A stretch of 11,146 nt of DNA from assembly GCA_002293455.1 (NCBI GenBank), contig DBDH01000054.1, positions 1-11,146 of the forward strand, in the 5' to 3' direction. The stretch comes from Treponema sp. UBA937 (GTDB lineage Bacteria > Spirochaetota > Spirochaetia > Treponematales > Breznakiellaceae). Shown piece after piece: positions 1 through 5,888 of this stretch. A program made the position numbers and the translations under genes. Below the pieces are notes generated by a model. It made no database searches. It saw nothing but the letters and a program-made list of their open reading frames with translations, and was not told the DNA's origin. Each line of letters opens with the position of its first letter. Within the stretch, counting starts at the first letter, position 1.

Positions 1-65
1 CAGGAGCACATCATATCAGGGCAGCGCTGATTAAGTCTCGATGACATTACTCATCGCTGCCCAAG

Positions 66-110
66 TCATTTTTCGTAATTCTTATAATACAACGAATTAC
101 TGCAAAATGA
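66..110. repeat. Two-part inverted repeat (7 + 7 bp)
   Basis: TCATTTT (66-72) pairs with AAAATGA (104-110) and GTAATTC (75-81) pairs with GAATTAC (94-100). A small internal loop (TC opposite TGC) lies between them and a 12-base apical loop contains TATAAT (83-88). That TATAAT lacks a recognisable -35 at proper spacing, so I do not call it a promoter. Confidence 0.6.
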
Positions 111-125
111 CAGTTTCATAAAGTA

Positions 126-160
126 AACACTGATTTATGCTCGATGCATAAATCAGTGTT
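126..160. repeat. Perfect 15-bp hairpin with 5-base loop
   Basis: AACACTGATTTATGC (126-140) is an exact reverse complement of 146-160, separated by the loop TCGAT. It is the strongest short-range stem in the window. No T-run follows on either strand, which argues against a simple intrinsic terminator. Its function is unknown. Confidence 0.75.
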
Positions 161-210
161 ACCTTAGGGAAAAATAGAAAAGGCGGGCACCGAGAGGCAC
201 AATGTTCCTC

Positions 211-239
211 TTGGTAAAACGGCAGTTATCGGGTATACT
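211..239 (+). promoter_or_regulatory. Candidate promoter of the M28-like gene
   Basis: TTGGTA (211-216, 4 of 6 to TTGACA) and TATACT (234-239, 5 of 6 to TATAAT) are separated by 17 bases. The predicted transcription start, near 246, lies about 3 bases before the ATG at 249. No Shine-Dalgarno exists there, so a leaderless message is implied. The -35 overlaps the right arm of the hairpin at 189-215. Confidence 0.45.
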
Positions 240-248
240 ACATAAAGT

Positions 249-1127
249 ATGTCTTCGGTATATGAGTATTTCGGCGAGTTTATTTCTCCTCATGCGGACA
301 GGCTTGGAGTGTTAAAAAAAGTCTTGTCCGAATTTGCGGTGCCGTATACTATCGTATCGATAGACGGCAGTAATCATGTTTTTGTAACTCACGATATAGC
401 TTATGCTTTAAAAAATTCCGGAACCTGCATTCTTTTGGCTCATTACGACCGGGTTCCGGAAAGTCCCGGCGCGAACGACAATAGCGCCGGCGTATTTCAG
501 TTGATTGAAACTGCCGTCAGACTCAATAAAGAACAGAAGAAAGACTGGCTTATCATTTTTACCGATAAAGAAGAAATCCTTCCGAACGGCAGTGTCCGCG
601 ATCAGGGGTCTTACGGACTTGCAAAATTATTTTATCAAATGGGAAGTCAGAATGGCCGTTTTTATATTTTTGACGCGTGCGGTACAGGGGACACCATTAT
701 TCTTTCAACCACTGTTGATTTGCTCCTGAAAGATAAAGAAGGAAGAGGCATCTATAAAGCCCGGGCAAATATTCAGAGGCTCCGTTCCGACGCATTGGAA
801 TGCGCGAGAAATAATATGATTAAAAAGATTCTTCTCGTTCCCACTCCCTTTTCGGATGATGCGGGATTTCTTTCCGCGGGAATTGCGGCCCAGACCATCA
901 CGGTGCTTCCTTCGGAAGAAGCCGCGGAAGTAGCTAATATGCTTCGTTTAAAACCGCATCTTTCGGAACTTCTCGTTAAAAAAGGGAAGCAGCATATAAA
1001 CGAACTTCCCTTCATTCCTCAAACCTGGAAAAGGCTGAACGGTCCCGGCGACGCGGAGCTTTTTCTCACTCCTCGGAATTATCCCCAGATCGTCCGTTTC
1101 GCTTATGCGCTGTGCAGCGGGGACTGA
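249..1127 (+). CDS. M28-type zinc metallopeptidase-like protein
   Basis: The 292-residue protein has no signal peptide or membrane segment and is probably cytoplasmic. It has the ordered metal-site signature of the M28 co-catalytic zinc exopeptidases. H65-x-D67 sits in LLAHYDRV, D77 in PGANDNSAGV, E108-E109 in FTDKEEI, and D142 in YIFDACG. The last ligand motif is PFSDDAGFLSAGIAA (about 200-214). M28 enzymes normally have a His in this final motif, but here an Asp (D204) stands at that place, so activity or metal use may differ. The family hydrolyses peptides or amino acid conjugates; the substrate here is unknown. An in-frame TAA lies two codons before the ATG, so 249 is the most upstream start. 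There is no Shine-Dalgarno. The gene appears monocistronic, and the product may be a peptidase or a catalytically altered homologue. Confidence 0.75.
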   Translation: MSSVYEYFGEFISPHADRLGVLKKVLSEFAVPYTIVSIDGSNHVFVTHDIAYALKNSGTCILLAHYDRVPESPGANDNSAGVFQLIETAVRLNKEQKKDWLIIFTDKEEILPNGSVRDQGSYGLAKLFYQMGSQNGRFYIFDACGTGDTIILSTTVDLLLKDKEGRGIYKARANIQRLRSDALECARNNMIKKILLVPTPFSDDAGFLSAGIAAQTITVLPSEEAAEVANMLRLKPHLSELLVKKGKQHINELPFIPQTWKRLNGPGDAELFLTPRNYPQIVRFAYALCSGD

Positions 1128-1140
1128 ACAGTATAAACAT

Positions 1141-1326
1141 AATGCGCGGCATTTTTTCCGTACATGTTTTTAATGTTTCAATTGATAAACCGCATTCACC
1201 GATAAACGCCTTTCTCGTTTTTGCAATAACGCCCCATAATCCAAAACCATCTTTCTGCATTTCTGGCTGCTTTCTTCCCCTGGGAAAAAAGTCGTCAGAC
1301 AATTCATCAAAAGTATGTACATGAAT
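1141..1326 (-). pseudogene. Remnant of a GNAT acetyltransferase
   Basis: Read on the minus strand from a stop at 1327-1329, the frame gives a stretch with DGFGLWGVIAKTRKAFIGEC followed by GLSIETL. This is the pattern of the central beta strands of GNAT (RimJ/RimL-like) acetyltransferases, usually GFGLWAVI...GEFIGxCGL. The similarity ends around 1160. Beyond about 1140 the frame merely runs antisense to the end of the peptidase gene. The acetyl-CoA motif (RxxGxG/A) and the C-terminal half are absent, and no start codon with a ribosome binding site is present. I read it as a decayed, truncated gene. The assignment rests on recognising one motif region by eye. Confidence 0.45.
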
Positions 1327-1385
1327 TTATTCAAAGTCAATAATGTTGCAGCTTATCGTTTACAATCAAATCAGCAAATTTTCCT

Positions 1386-1415
1386 TTGACAATTCGCCAC
1401 TGTCTGTGTTACAAT
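1386..1415 (+). promoter_or_regulatory. Promoter for the DUF6933/pRiA4b gene
   Basis: TTGACA (1386-1391, perfect) and TACAAT (1410-1415, 5 of 6) are separated by 18 bases. The predicted transcription start is near 1422, about six bases before the ATG at 1428. The TTG of the -35 box also happens to be an in-frame alternative start codon, which argues against using it as the gene start. Confidence 0.65.
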
Positions 1416-1427
1416 GTTTTTGTATTT

Positions 1428-2528
1428 ATGGTATTACATCTGACAAAGACCCTTGCTGAAAAATTAAATTGCAAGCCGGGCGAAGAACATGTTACAGATA
1501 GCTTCTTGTCATGGCGTGCGCATTATGTTCAGGCACATAGACAGCGTTTTGTTGTTTTTATGAATGATGCCAGCCGGTTTACCGTAGTGTTGAATAAAGC
1601 GAATGCGGCGGCATTGAAAAAACTTCCTGAATTGTTTATCAACAATTTACGCGAAACGCTTCTTGTGTTAGGCGTCAATCCCGATGTTATTAATGCTTAC
1701 ATTGCCGAATTGGGCGATATTCATTACGCAAAAAATTCCGACAGAAAGAGAACCGCCCAGCTAAACAAAAATACTGAAGCTGTCTGGCATTCGTTTTCAA
1801 GAGAATACAACAATGATGCTGATTTAGCCAAATTTGCAAATTGCTATCCTTATGGTATTTCCACTCCAGAAGAAACAATTGTCCCAAACAAAAAAATATT
1901 TGAGCTCTTAAGCAGATATGGAATGCCTATTCTCAAATTCCGCGCAATTGACATACATGTAAAACTTTTTCTTGGAGATGGTAAAAAGAGTGCTGTTCGT
2001 TATCTTCGCATTCCGTTAAATATAACATTTGTGCAGCTTCACAAAGTGATACAGGCTGCTTTTGGATGGCAGAATTATCACTTGTATAGTTTTGGGTTAT
2101 TCAAGGAATGGCCCCGCGATTATTATAATGCTCGTCCTGATATTGAATTGATGGATAGAACAGAAACCTATGATATTCGGCCTTATGAAAAAGAGATTGC
2201 CGGTACAAGGCTGCCCGATTATGTACCGGAATACCGGAAAGTTCTCTATCGATATGATTACGGTGATAATTGGGAGCATTACATTGAATTTGGAAATATT
2301 ACCGAAGACTGCGATGAAGACCTTCCTAAATTATTGTTTGGCGAAGGGGACGCTCCCCCTGAAGATTCAGGCGGCATAGGCGGCTTTGCCGAGTTCCAAG
2401 AAATTATTTCCGATCCAACGAATGAAGAATATAAAGAATTAACAGCCTGGGCCGCGTCTCAGCGGTGGAAGCCTTTTGATTTTGAAGTATCTGCCCGTAA
2501 AGTGAAATATTCTTTAACCCCTTGGTAG
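1428..2528 (+). CDS. DUF6933 + pRiA4b ORF-3-like protein
   Basis: From ATG 1428 the protein has 366 residues. The N-terminal 110 or so residues, beginning MVLHLTKTLAEKLN, match the DUF6933 type (HxTKxLxxKL, later FVVFMNDASRFTVVL). The C-terminal part, from about residue 168, is a pRiA4b ORF-3-like domain: IPLNITFVQLHKVIQAAFGW, YRYDYGDNWEHYIEF, then FGEGDAPPEDSGGIGGFAEF and a WKPFDFE tail. The usual PPEDCGG carries Ser instead of Cys. The biochemical role of this family is not established; it is common on plasmids and in accessory regions. The frame stays open up to TTG 1386, but that TTG is the promoter -35 box and MVLHLTK is the natural family N-terminus, so I choose 1428. No Shine-Dalgarno is visible. 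The gene is convergent with the GNAT gene, 37 bases away. Confidence 0.8.
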   Translation: MVLHLTKTLAEKLNCKPGEEHVTDSFLSWRAHYVQAHRQRFVVFMNDASRFTVVLNKANAAALKKLPELFINNLRETLLVLGVNPDVINAYIAELGDIHYAKNSDRKRTAQLNKNTEAVWHSFSREYNNDADLAKFANCYPYGISTPEETIVPNKKIFELLSRYGMPILKFRAIDIHVKLFLGDGKKSAVRYLRIPLNITFVQLHKVIQAAFGWQNYHLYSFGLFKEWPRDYYNARPDIELMDRTETYDIRPYEKEIAGTRLPDYVPEYRKVLYRYDYGDNWEHYIEFGNITEDCDEDLPKLLFGEGDAPPEDSGGIGGFAEFQEIISDPTNEEYKELTAWAASQRWKPFDFEVSARKVKYSLTPW

Positions 2529-2548
2529 GGCGGGACAATTGCAAGATT

Positions 2549-2576
2549 GGCGTTTCATAATACGCTCATAATATTT
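2549..2576 (+). terminator. Weak possible terminator
   Basis: In the 37-base convergent gap, GCGT (2549-2552) can pair with ACGC (2561-2564), followed on the plus strand by CATAATATTTTT. The stem is only 4 bp, so this is a weak candidate for ending the pRiA4b-like transcript. Confidence 0.25.
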
Positions 2577-2985
2577 TTATCAAAAACATTTCCATTGGTT
2601 GTTCAAAAGGTGTTTTGTCAAAAACGATGCTTCCTTTGTCTTTGTAACCGAGTTTTCTATAAAAGTGCTGAGCTTCTTCATTCACTTGAGTTGATGTCAT
2701 AACCATTTTGTAACCAAGTCCGCGCATTTCATTTTCCCAATGCAGCACCGCCTGTCTGCCAAAACCTTTTCCGCGGTAAGATTCATCAAGATAGATAAGC
2801 GTAAGAAACGGATGAATGTCCCAACATACATTGTATCTCATAATGCCGATGGGGTTATCATCATCGCTGATAATATATCCCCGCTTATCGCGGATCTTTA
2901 TCTCAAATTCACTTTCGCGAAGTTCTTCATCAAGCGTAAACCAAAAAGATTTGTCGGTATTAGTTACGTATCGAATGTTAAACAT
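2566..2985 (-). CDS. GNAT family N-acetyltransferase
   Basis: The 139-residue single-domain protein transfers an acetyl group from acetyl-CoA to an unknown amine substrate. The acetyl-CoA pyrophosphate-binding loop is clear at residues 71-76 (RGKGFG, in YLDESYRGKGFGRQAV), preceded by the expected beta-4 strand FLTLIYLDE. The C-terminal GNAT signature NEEAQHFYRKLGYKDKG lies at 102-118. The length is normal for a minimal GNAT. The start at 2985 has the ribosome binding site AAGGCGGG, which overlaps the TAA stop of the upstream ATPase gene; only 9 bases separate stop and ATG, so the two genes are almost certainly co-transcribed and probably translationally coupled. The substrate cannot be inferred. 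It is a different protein from the remnant at 1141-1326. Confidence 0.85.
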   Translation of the reverse strand: MFNIRYVTNTDKSFWFTLDEELRESEFEIKIRDKRGYIISDDDNPIGIMRYNVCWDIHPFLTLIYLDESYRGKGFGRQAVLHWENEMRGLGYKMVMTSTQVNEEAQHFYRKLGYKDKGSIVFDKTPFEQPMEMFLIKIL

Positions 2986-2994
2986 TTTCCCGCC

Positions 2995-4206
2995 TTAATC
3001 ATTTCCAAGTAAAAAGTCGATTGCGTGTATAACCCTTATACCATTGTAGATATTTCCGGCAGTATAGTCGTCAAGCGTTATGATATACTTTGGATAATGA
3101 TCCTTTATACTATTTAAAGAAGCAATTTCACGGTCAAGCGTATTTTTATCAAGCAGACTTGCCGTAACTTGCATATATATTGTTCCTTTCTCATTCTCGC
3201 AGACAAAATCAATTTCCTTTGTATCAACCTTGCCAACGCTGACTTTGTATCCCCTCCTTAGTAATTCCAAATAAACAATATTTTCCAAAATATGCCCTAC
3301 ATCGCTTTCCTTATTTGATAAAAGCATATTACGAAGTCCGCTGTCAACGGTGTAATATTTTGCGTTTGATTTCAGATGCTGTTTCCCTTTTACATCGTAA
3401 CGAGCGACTTCGTAGATGATAAAACAGTCTTTCAAGTAACCAAGATATTTTTCAACCGTGTTATAACTCACTTCCCTCTTATTTGATTTTAGCGTGTTCG
3501 CCATATTTACCGATGAAACTTCATTTCCTATATTATGAAATAGAAACTTTATTATACTTTTTAAAACACCTTCATGTATTGTTTTTCCTCTTGCAAGAAT
3601 ATCCTTAACAACAACAGTATTATACACGCTGTCCAAATAATCATATATTGTTTTCTGGGATGCTAATTCAAGCGTTTGCGGAAATGAACCAAATCTCATG
3701 TAATTATCAAGTTCCCTTTTATAATTAATATTGTCATTTACTTTCCCTTGTATATATTCCGCAAAAGATAAGGGCATTACATGAATTGGGATATATCTGC
3801 CGCTAAGCAGTGTAGCAAGCTCATTAGATAGAAGATACGCATTTGATCCCGTAATGTAAATATCAACATTTTGTTTTGTATACAGACTATCAACTGTTTT
3901 TTGGAAGTTCTCAACCATCTGTATTTCGTCCAAAAAAATATATGTCCAATCGTTTTTGTTGAGGCGCTCTGTTATGTACGTGTGCAGCTTTTTATAATCA
4001 AGCAGCTCGTCATTTTCTATTTTTTCAAAATTGAGATATATTATTTGTTCCTCTGTAACACCATCCCTTTTTAGTTCGTCTTGAAATTGCTCCAATAAAA
4101 CAGATTTTCCGCTTCTGCGGACGCCGGTAACAACCTTAATTAAGTTCTTTTCTCTGAATTCCTTTATTTTATTCAAATAATTTTCGCGAACAACATATTT
4201 TCCCAT
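2995..4206 (-). CDS. AAA ATPase with DUF4143 domain
   Basis: The 403-residue protein has an N-terminal P-loop ATPase with Walker A GVRRSGKS (28-35), Walker B YIFLDEIQ (89-96) and a sensor/arginine region ITGSNAYLL...LLSGRY (118-138). A winged-helix-like middle includes VSSVNMANTL...SYNTVEKYLGYL (230-258). The C-terminal DUF4143 domain has HILENIVYLELLRRGYKV (305-322), EIDFV (331-335) and YMQVT (344-348). This C-terminal arrangement resembles a PD-(D/E)xK nuclease fold, with Gln in the usual E/QxK strand and no Lys after it, so cleavage is doubtful. The family is abundant in anaerobes; its role is not settled. The start at 4206 has the ribosome binding site GAGGGA about 6 bases upstream. It heads an operon with the GNAT gene. 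Upstream lie a good promoter and a phased palindrome array. The gene is AT-rich compared with tkt and uraA, consistent with accessory origin. Confidence 0.88.
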   Translation of the reverse strand: MGKYVVRENYLNKIKEFREKNLIKVVTGVRRSGKSVLLEQFQDELKRDGVTEEQIIYLNFEKIENDELLDYKKLHTYITERLNKNDWTYIFLDEIQMVENFQKTVDSLYTKQNVDIYITGSNAYLLSNELATLLSGRYIPIHVMPLSFAEYIQGKVNDNINYKRELDNYMRFGSFPQTLELASQKTIYDYLDSVYNTVVVKDILARGKTIHEGVLKSIIKFLFHNIGNEVSSVNMANTLKSNKREVSYNTVEKYLGYLKDCFIIYEVARYDVKGKQHLKSNAKYYTVDSGLRNMLLSNKESDVGHILENIVYLELLRRGYKVSVGKVDTKEIDFVCENEKGTIYMQVTASLLDKNTLDREIASLNSIKDHYPKYIITLDDYTAGNIYNGIRVIHAIDFLLGND

Positions 4207-4214
4207 AATATCCC

Positions 4215-4227
4215 TCGATACTATCGA
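4215..4227. promoter_or_regulatory. Palindrome at the ATPase transcription start
   Basis: TCGATA-C-TATCGA is a perfect 13-base palindrome directly downstream of and touching the -10 box of the minus-strand promoter. It covers the expected transcription start near 4220. The position fits a repressor operator or a short 5' hairpin; no regulator is identified. Confidence 0.4.
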
Positions 4228-4254
4228 TTATAGCATATATCTGATAAATGGCAA
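4227..4254 (-). promoter_or_regulatory. Extended -10 promoter of the ATPase-GNAT operon
   Basis: On the minus strand, TTGCCA (4249-4254, 5 of 6 to TTGACA) is followed after 16 bases by TATAAT (4227-4232, perfect) preceded by TGC, an extended -10. The predicted start near 4220 gives a short leader to the ATG ending at 4206. Confidence 0.65.
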
Positions 4255-4260
4255 TATGTT

Positions 4261-4360
4261 TTTTCATTTTATTGAAAATATTATTGATATTTAACGAAAA
4301 ATTTCATTTCATTGAAAATATTTATAGAGAATTGTATTATTTTTCATTAAATTGAAATAA
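4261..4360. repeat. Three phased palindromic repeats, 40-bp period
   Basis: Three copies of TTTCA-N6-TGAAA lie at 4262-4277, 4302-4317 and 4342-4357, and their centres are exactly 40 bp apart. The six central bases are TTTTAT, TTTCAT and TTAAAT. Similarity extends over about 20 bases per copy, while the 20-base intervals between copies are unrelated. The array begins just upstream of the -35 of the ATPase promoter (centres at roughly -50, -90 and -130). It resembles an operator array for a dimeric DNA-binding protein bound on one face of the helix. It is not a CRISPR: the repeats are only 20 bases, they are degenerate, and no cas gene is near. Confidence 0.65.
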
Positions 4361-4361
4361 T

Positions 4362-4379
4362 ATCATACTATTTTATGAT
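4362..4379. repeat. Inverted repeat ATCATA-N6-TATGAT
   Basis: Perfect 6-base arms flank a six-base centre, the same architecture as the neighbouring array but with different arms. The centre is 21 bp (two helical turns) from the third array copy, so it may be a further site of the same regulatory region. Confidence 0.4.
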
Positions 4380-4472
4380 GCTGAGGAGGCTTATCGTTTT
4401 CGTTAAGCTCTTGAATTCGGGAAGTAACAAAACCTATTGTAAACAAACCCCGTAAATAAGCGCTTCTTGGTG

Positions 4473-4516
4473 AAAAAAATCCGTATCCAACAAGTAATTA
4501 TCTTATCGGATACGGA
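4473..4516 (-). terminator. Rho-independent terminator of uracil permease
   Basis: Reading the minus strand, TCCGTATCC (from 4516-4508) pairs perfectly with GGATACGGA (4488-4480), with a 19-base loop, and is followed by seven T (4479-4473). It lies directly after the permease stop codon. Confidence 0.8.
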
Positions 4517-4524
4517 CTTATCAC

Positions 4525-5823
4525 TTACTCAGCCGCTGCCTTATCTTTTATGTCGGCCCTGCTTTGAGGGAAAATGAGGTTTAAGATGATACCGATAACG
4601 GTAGCTAATGCCACGCCTGCAAGTTCAAACTTGACATCGTTCGTGATGTTAAAAGCCAGACGTCCGCCGCCGATGCCGATGACAAATATAACGGAAGAAA
4701 TGGTCAGGTTCCGCTTGTTCTTGTAATCTACGCCGCTTTCCACGATGGTCCTCAGTCCGCTGGATGCGATAATCCCAAAGAGGAGCATGGAAACGCCGCC
4801 CATAACCGGCGTCGGAATGGTGTTGATAAGGGCGCCGAACTTTTGAAACAGGGAAAGAACAACGGCAATTATTGCCGCGCCGCCGATAACCCAAACGGAA
4901 TACACATGCGTAATCGCCATAACGCCGATATTCTCGCCATAAGTCGTATTGGGCGGACCTCCCCAAAGAGAAGCCCATGCCGTAGCCAATCCGTCGCCTG
5001 CCAATGTTCTGTGAAGCCCCGGATCTTTGTAAAAATCCTGGCCGACAACCTTGCTCGTTACAAGCGTGTCTCCCAGATGCTCACAGATTGTTGCAAGAGA
5101 CACGATGACAAAGGTAAGAATCGGAACGAAGCCGAATTTGGGGATTTCAAACTTGGGAAAGCCAAACCACGCGGCATCACGGACCCCTTGGAAGTCGATG
5201 ATGTCATAAGCCGGAAAAAACTGACCCATAATCAGCGTAAACAAGTAGCCGGCAACGAGTCCGATCAGAATCGGAATGGTGCTGAAGAAACCTTTCATAA
5301 AAATATTCACGACAACAATAACCGCCAAGGTTACGAGCGCGATGGAGAGCATCACCAAACTGTAGCTGCCGTTTGCGTCATTCATCGCCATGTTCATGGC
5401 CGTGGGCGCAAGGTTCAACCCGATGACGACGATCACGGAACCGATAACCACCGGCGGCAGCGCTTTATCAATCCATTTTGTTCCGGAGAATTTGATGATC
5501 AATCCTATGATGCAATAGAAAACACCCGCGGCAAAAGCGCCGCCCAAAGCGTAAGGCATTCCATAAGCTCCGGAAATGGCAGTCAACGCGGGAATAAAAG
5601 CAAAAGATGATCCAAGGAAAGCCGGAACCTTCGCGCCGGTAACGAGGATATACAACAGGGTTCCCGTTCCTGCCGTGAACAGGGCGGTAGACGGGCTCAG
5701 CCCGGTCAACAAGGGAACCAGAATTGTAGCGCCAAACATGGCAAACACATGCTGGATGCTCAAAGGGATCCAATACCCAATCGACGGTCTGTCCCTGGGA
5801 GCCAAATACTTGTACTGAGACAT
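4525..5823 (-). CDS. uraA: Uracil permease (NCS2/UraA family)
   Basis: The 432-residue, very hydrophobic inner-membrane protein has many transmembrane segments, in line with the NCS2 nucleobase:cation symporter fold, which has 14. Family motifs are clear: IQHVFAMFGATILVPLLTG (23-41), PAFLGSSFAFI (67-77), TICEHLGD (245-252) and the signature GGPPNTTYGENIGV (288-301). E248 and E297 correspond to the uracil-binding glutamates of E. coli UraA; D252 stands where UraA has a His (H245). Its job is uptake of uracil for salvage to UMP. The start has a strong ribosome binding site (AAGGAGGAG). The gene lies 65 bases after transketolase on the same strand with no room for a separate promoter beyond the intervening terminator-like hairpin, so it probably depends on read-through from tkt. 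A xanthine or other nucleobase substrate is possible but less likely from the motifs. Confidence 0.9.
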   Translation of the reverse strand: MSQYKYLAPRDRPSIGYWIPLSIQHVFAMFGATILVPLLTGLSPSTALFTAGTGTLLYILVTGAKVPAFLGSSFAFIPALTAISGAYGMPYALGGAFAAGVFYCIIGLIIKFSGTKWIDKALPPVVIGSVIVVIGLNLAPTAMNMAMNDANGSYSLVMLSIALVTLAVIVVVNIFMKGFFSTIPILIGLVAGYLFTLIMGQFFPAYDIIDFQGVRDAAWFGFPKFEIPKFGFVPILTFVIVSLATICEHLGDTLVTSKVVGQDFYKDPGLHRTLAGDGLATAWASLWGGPPNTTYGENIGVMAITHVYSVWVIGGAAIIAVVLSLFQKFGALINTIPTPVMGGVSMLLFGIIASSGLRTIVESGVDYKNKRNLTISSVIFVIGIGGGRLAFNITNDVKFELAGVALATVIGIILNLIFPQSRADIKDKAAAE

Positions 5824-5839
5824 ACTTTTTCTCCTCCTT

Positions 5840-5871
5840 AAAAAAAGCCCTATCCCAAAAAGGACAGGGCT
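5840..5871 (-). terminator. Terminator/attenuator-like hairpin before uracil permease
   Basis: On the minus strand, AGCCCTGTCC (5871-5862) pairs with GGATAGGGCT (5855-5846) with one mismatch and a six-base loop, followed by a run of seven T. The T-run abuts the permease Shine-Dalgarno (complement of 5831-5839). It sits between the tkt stop and the permease ATG. It may end most tkt transcripts, or act as an attenuator controlling read-through into the permease. Confidence 0.7.
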
Positions 5872-5888
5872 AAAAAGTTGATTAATAA

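Larger units (their letters stand above)
1..248. other. Gene-free, hairpin-rich intergenic region
   Basis: No credible coding sequence is visible. The stretch is unusually rich in inverted repeats. They are GGGCAGCG (19-26) with CGCTGCCC (55-62), a two-part stem at 66-110, a perfect 15-bp stem at 126-160, and a 9-bp stem with one G-U pair at 189-215. None has a clean T-run directly after the stem, so they are not obvious intrinsic terminators, although a run of five T follows the first hairpin about 8 bases later. The region could be the untranslated end of an upstream gene, a structured RNA or a small non-autonomous repeat element. The sequence alone does not decide. Confidence 0.6.
1128..1427. 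other. Intergenic region with gene remnant and promoter
   Basis: No intact gene is seen here. Positions 1141-1326 hold an acetyltransferase-like fragment on the minus strand and 1386-1415 a promoter for the next gene. A run of six T (1152-1157) follows GCGCGGCA, but I find no convincing stem for a terminator of the peptidase gene. Confidence 0.55.
4207..4524. other. AT-rich regulatory intergenic region
   Basis: From left to right it holds the ATPase ribosome binding site and promoter (4227-4254), an array of three palindromes (4261-4360), a further inverted repeat (4362-4379), and a small hairpin of GCTTA with TAAGC (4389-4408). It then holds about 65 bases in which I see nothing, and the uracil permease terminator (4473-4516). 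No coding sequence is supported. Confidence 0.7.

Noticed and set aside
83..88. TATAAT as a promoter for the M28-like gene
   Set aside because: No -35-like sequence occurs at 16-18 bases upstream, and the box lies in a hairpin loop. The pair at 211-239 is better placed.
4261..4360. CRISPR-like repeat/spacer pattern (20 + 20 bases)
   Set aside because: The repeats are too short and degenerate, there are only three copies, the intervals are AT-rich low-complexity sequence, and no cas genes are near. A regulatory array fits better.
4843..5610. 255-codon open frame on the plus strand inside the uracil permease gene
   Set aside because: It is antisense to a clear NCS2 permease. Its product is rich in Asn, Arg, Asp and His with no recognisable domain, as expected for the shadow frame of a membrane protein gene.
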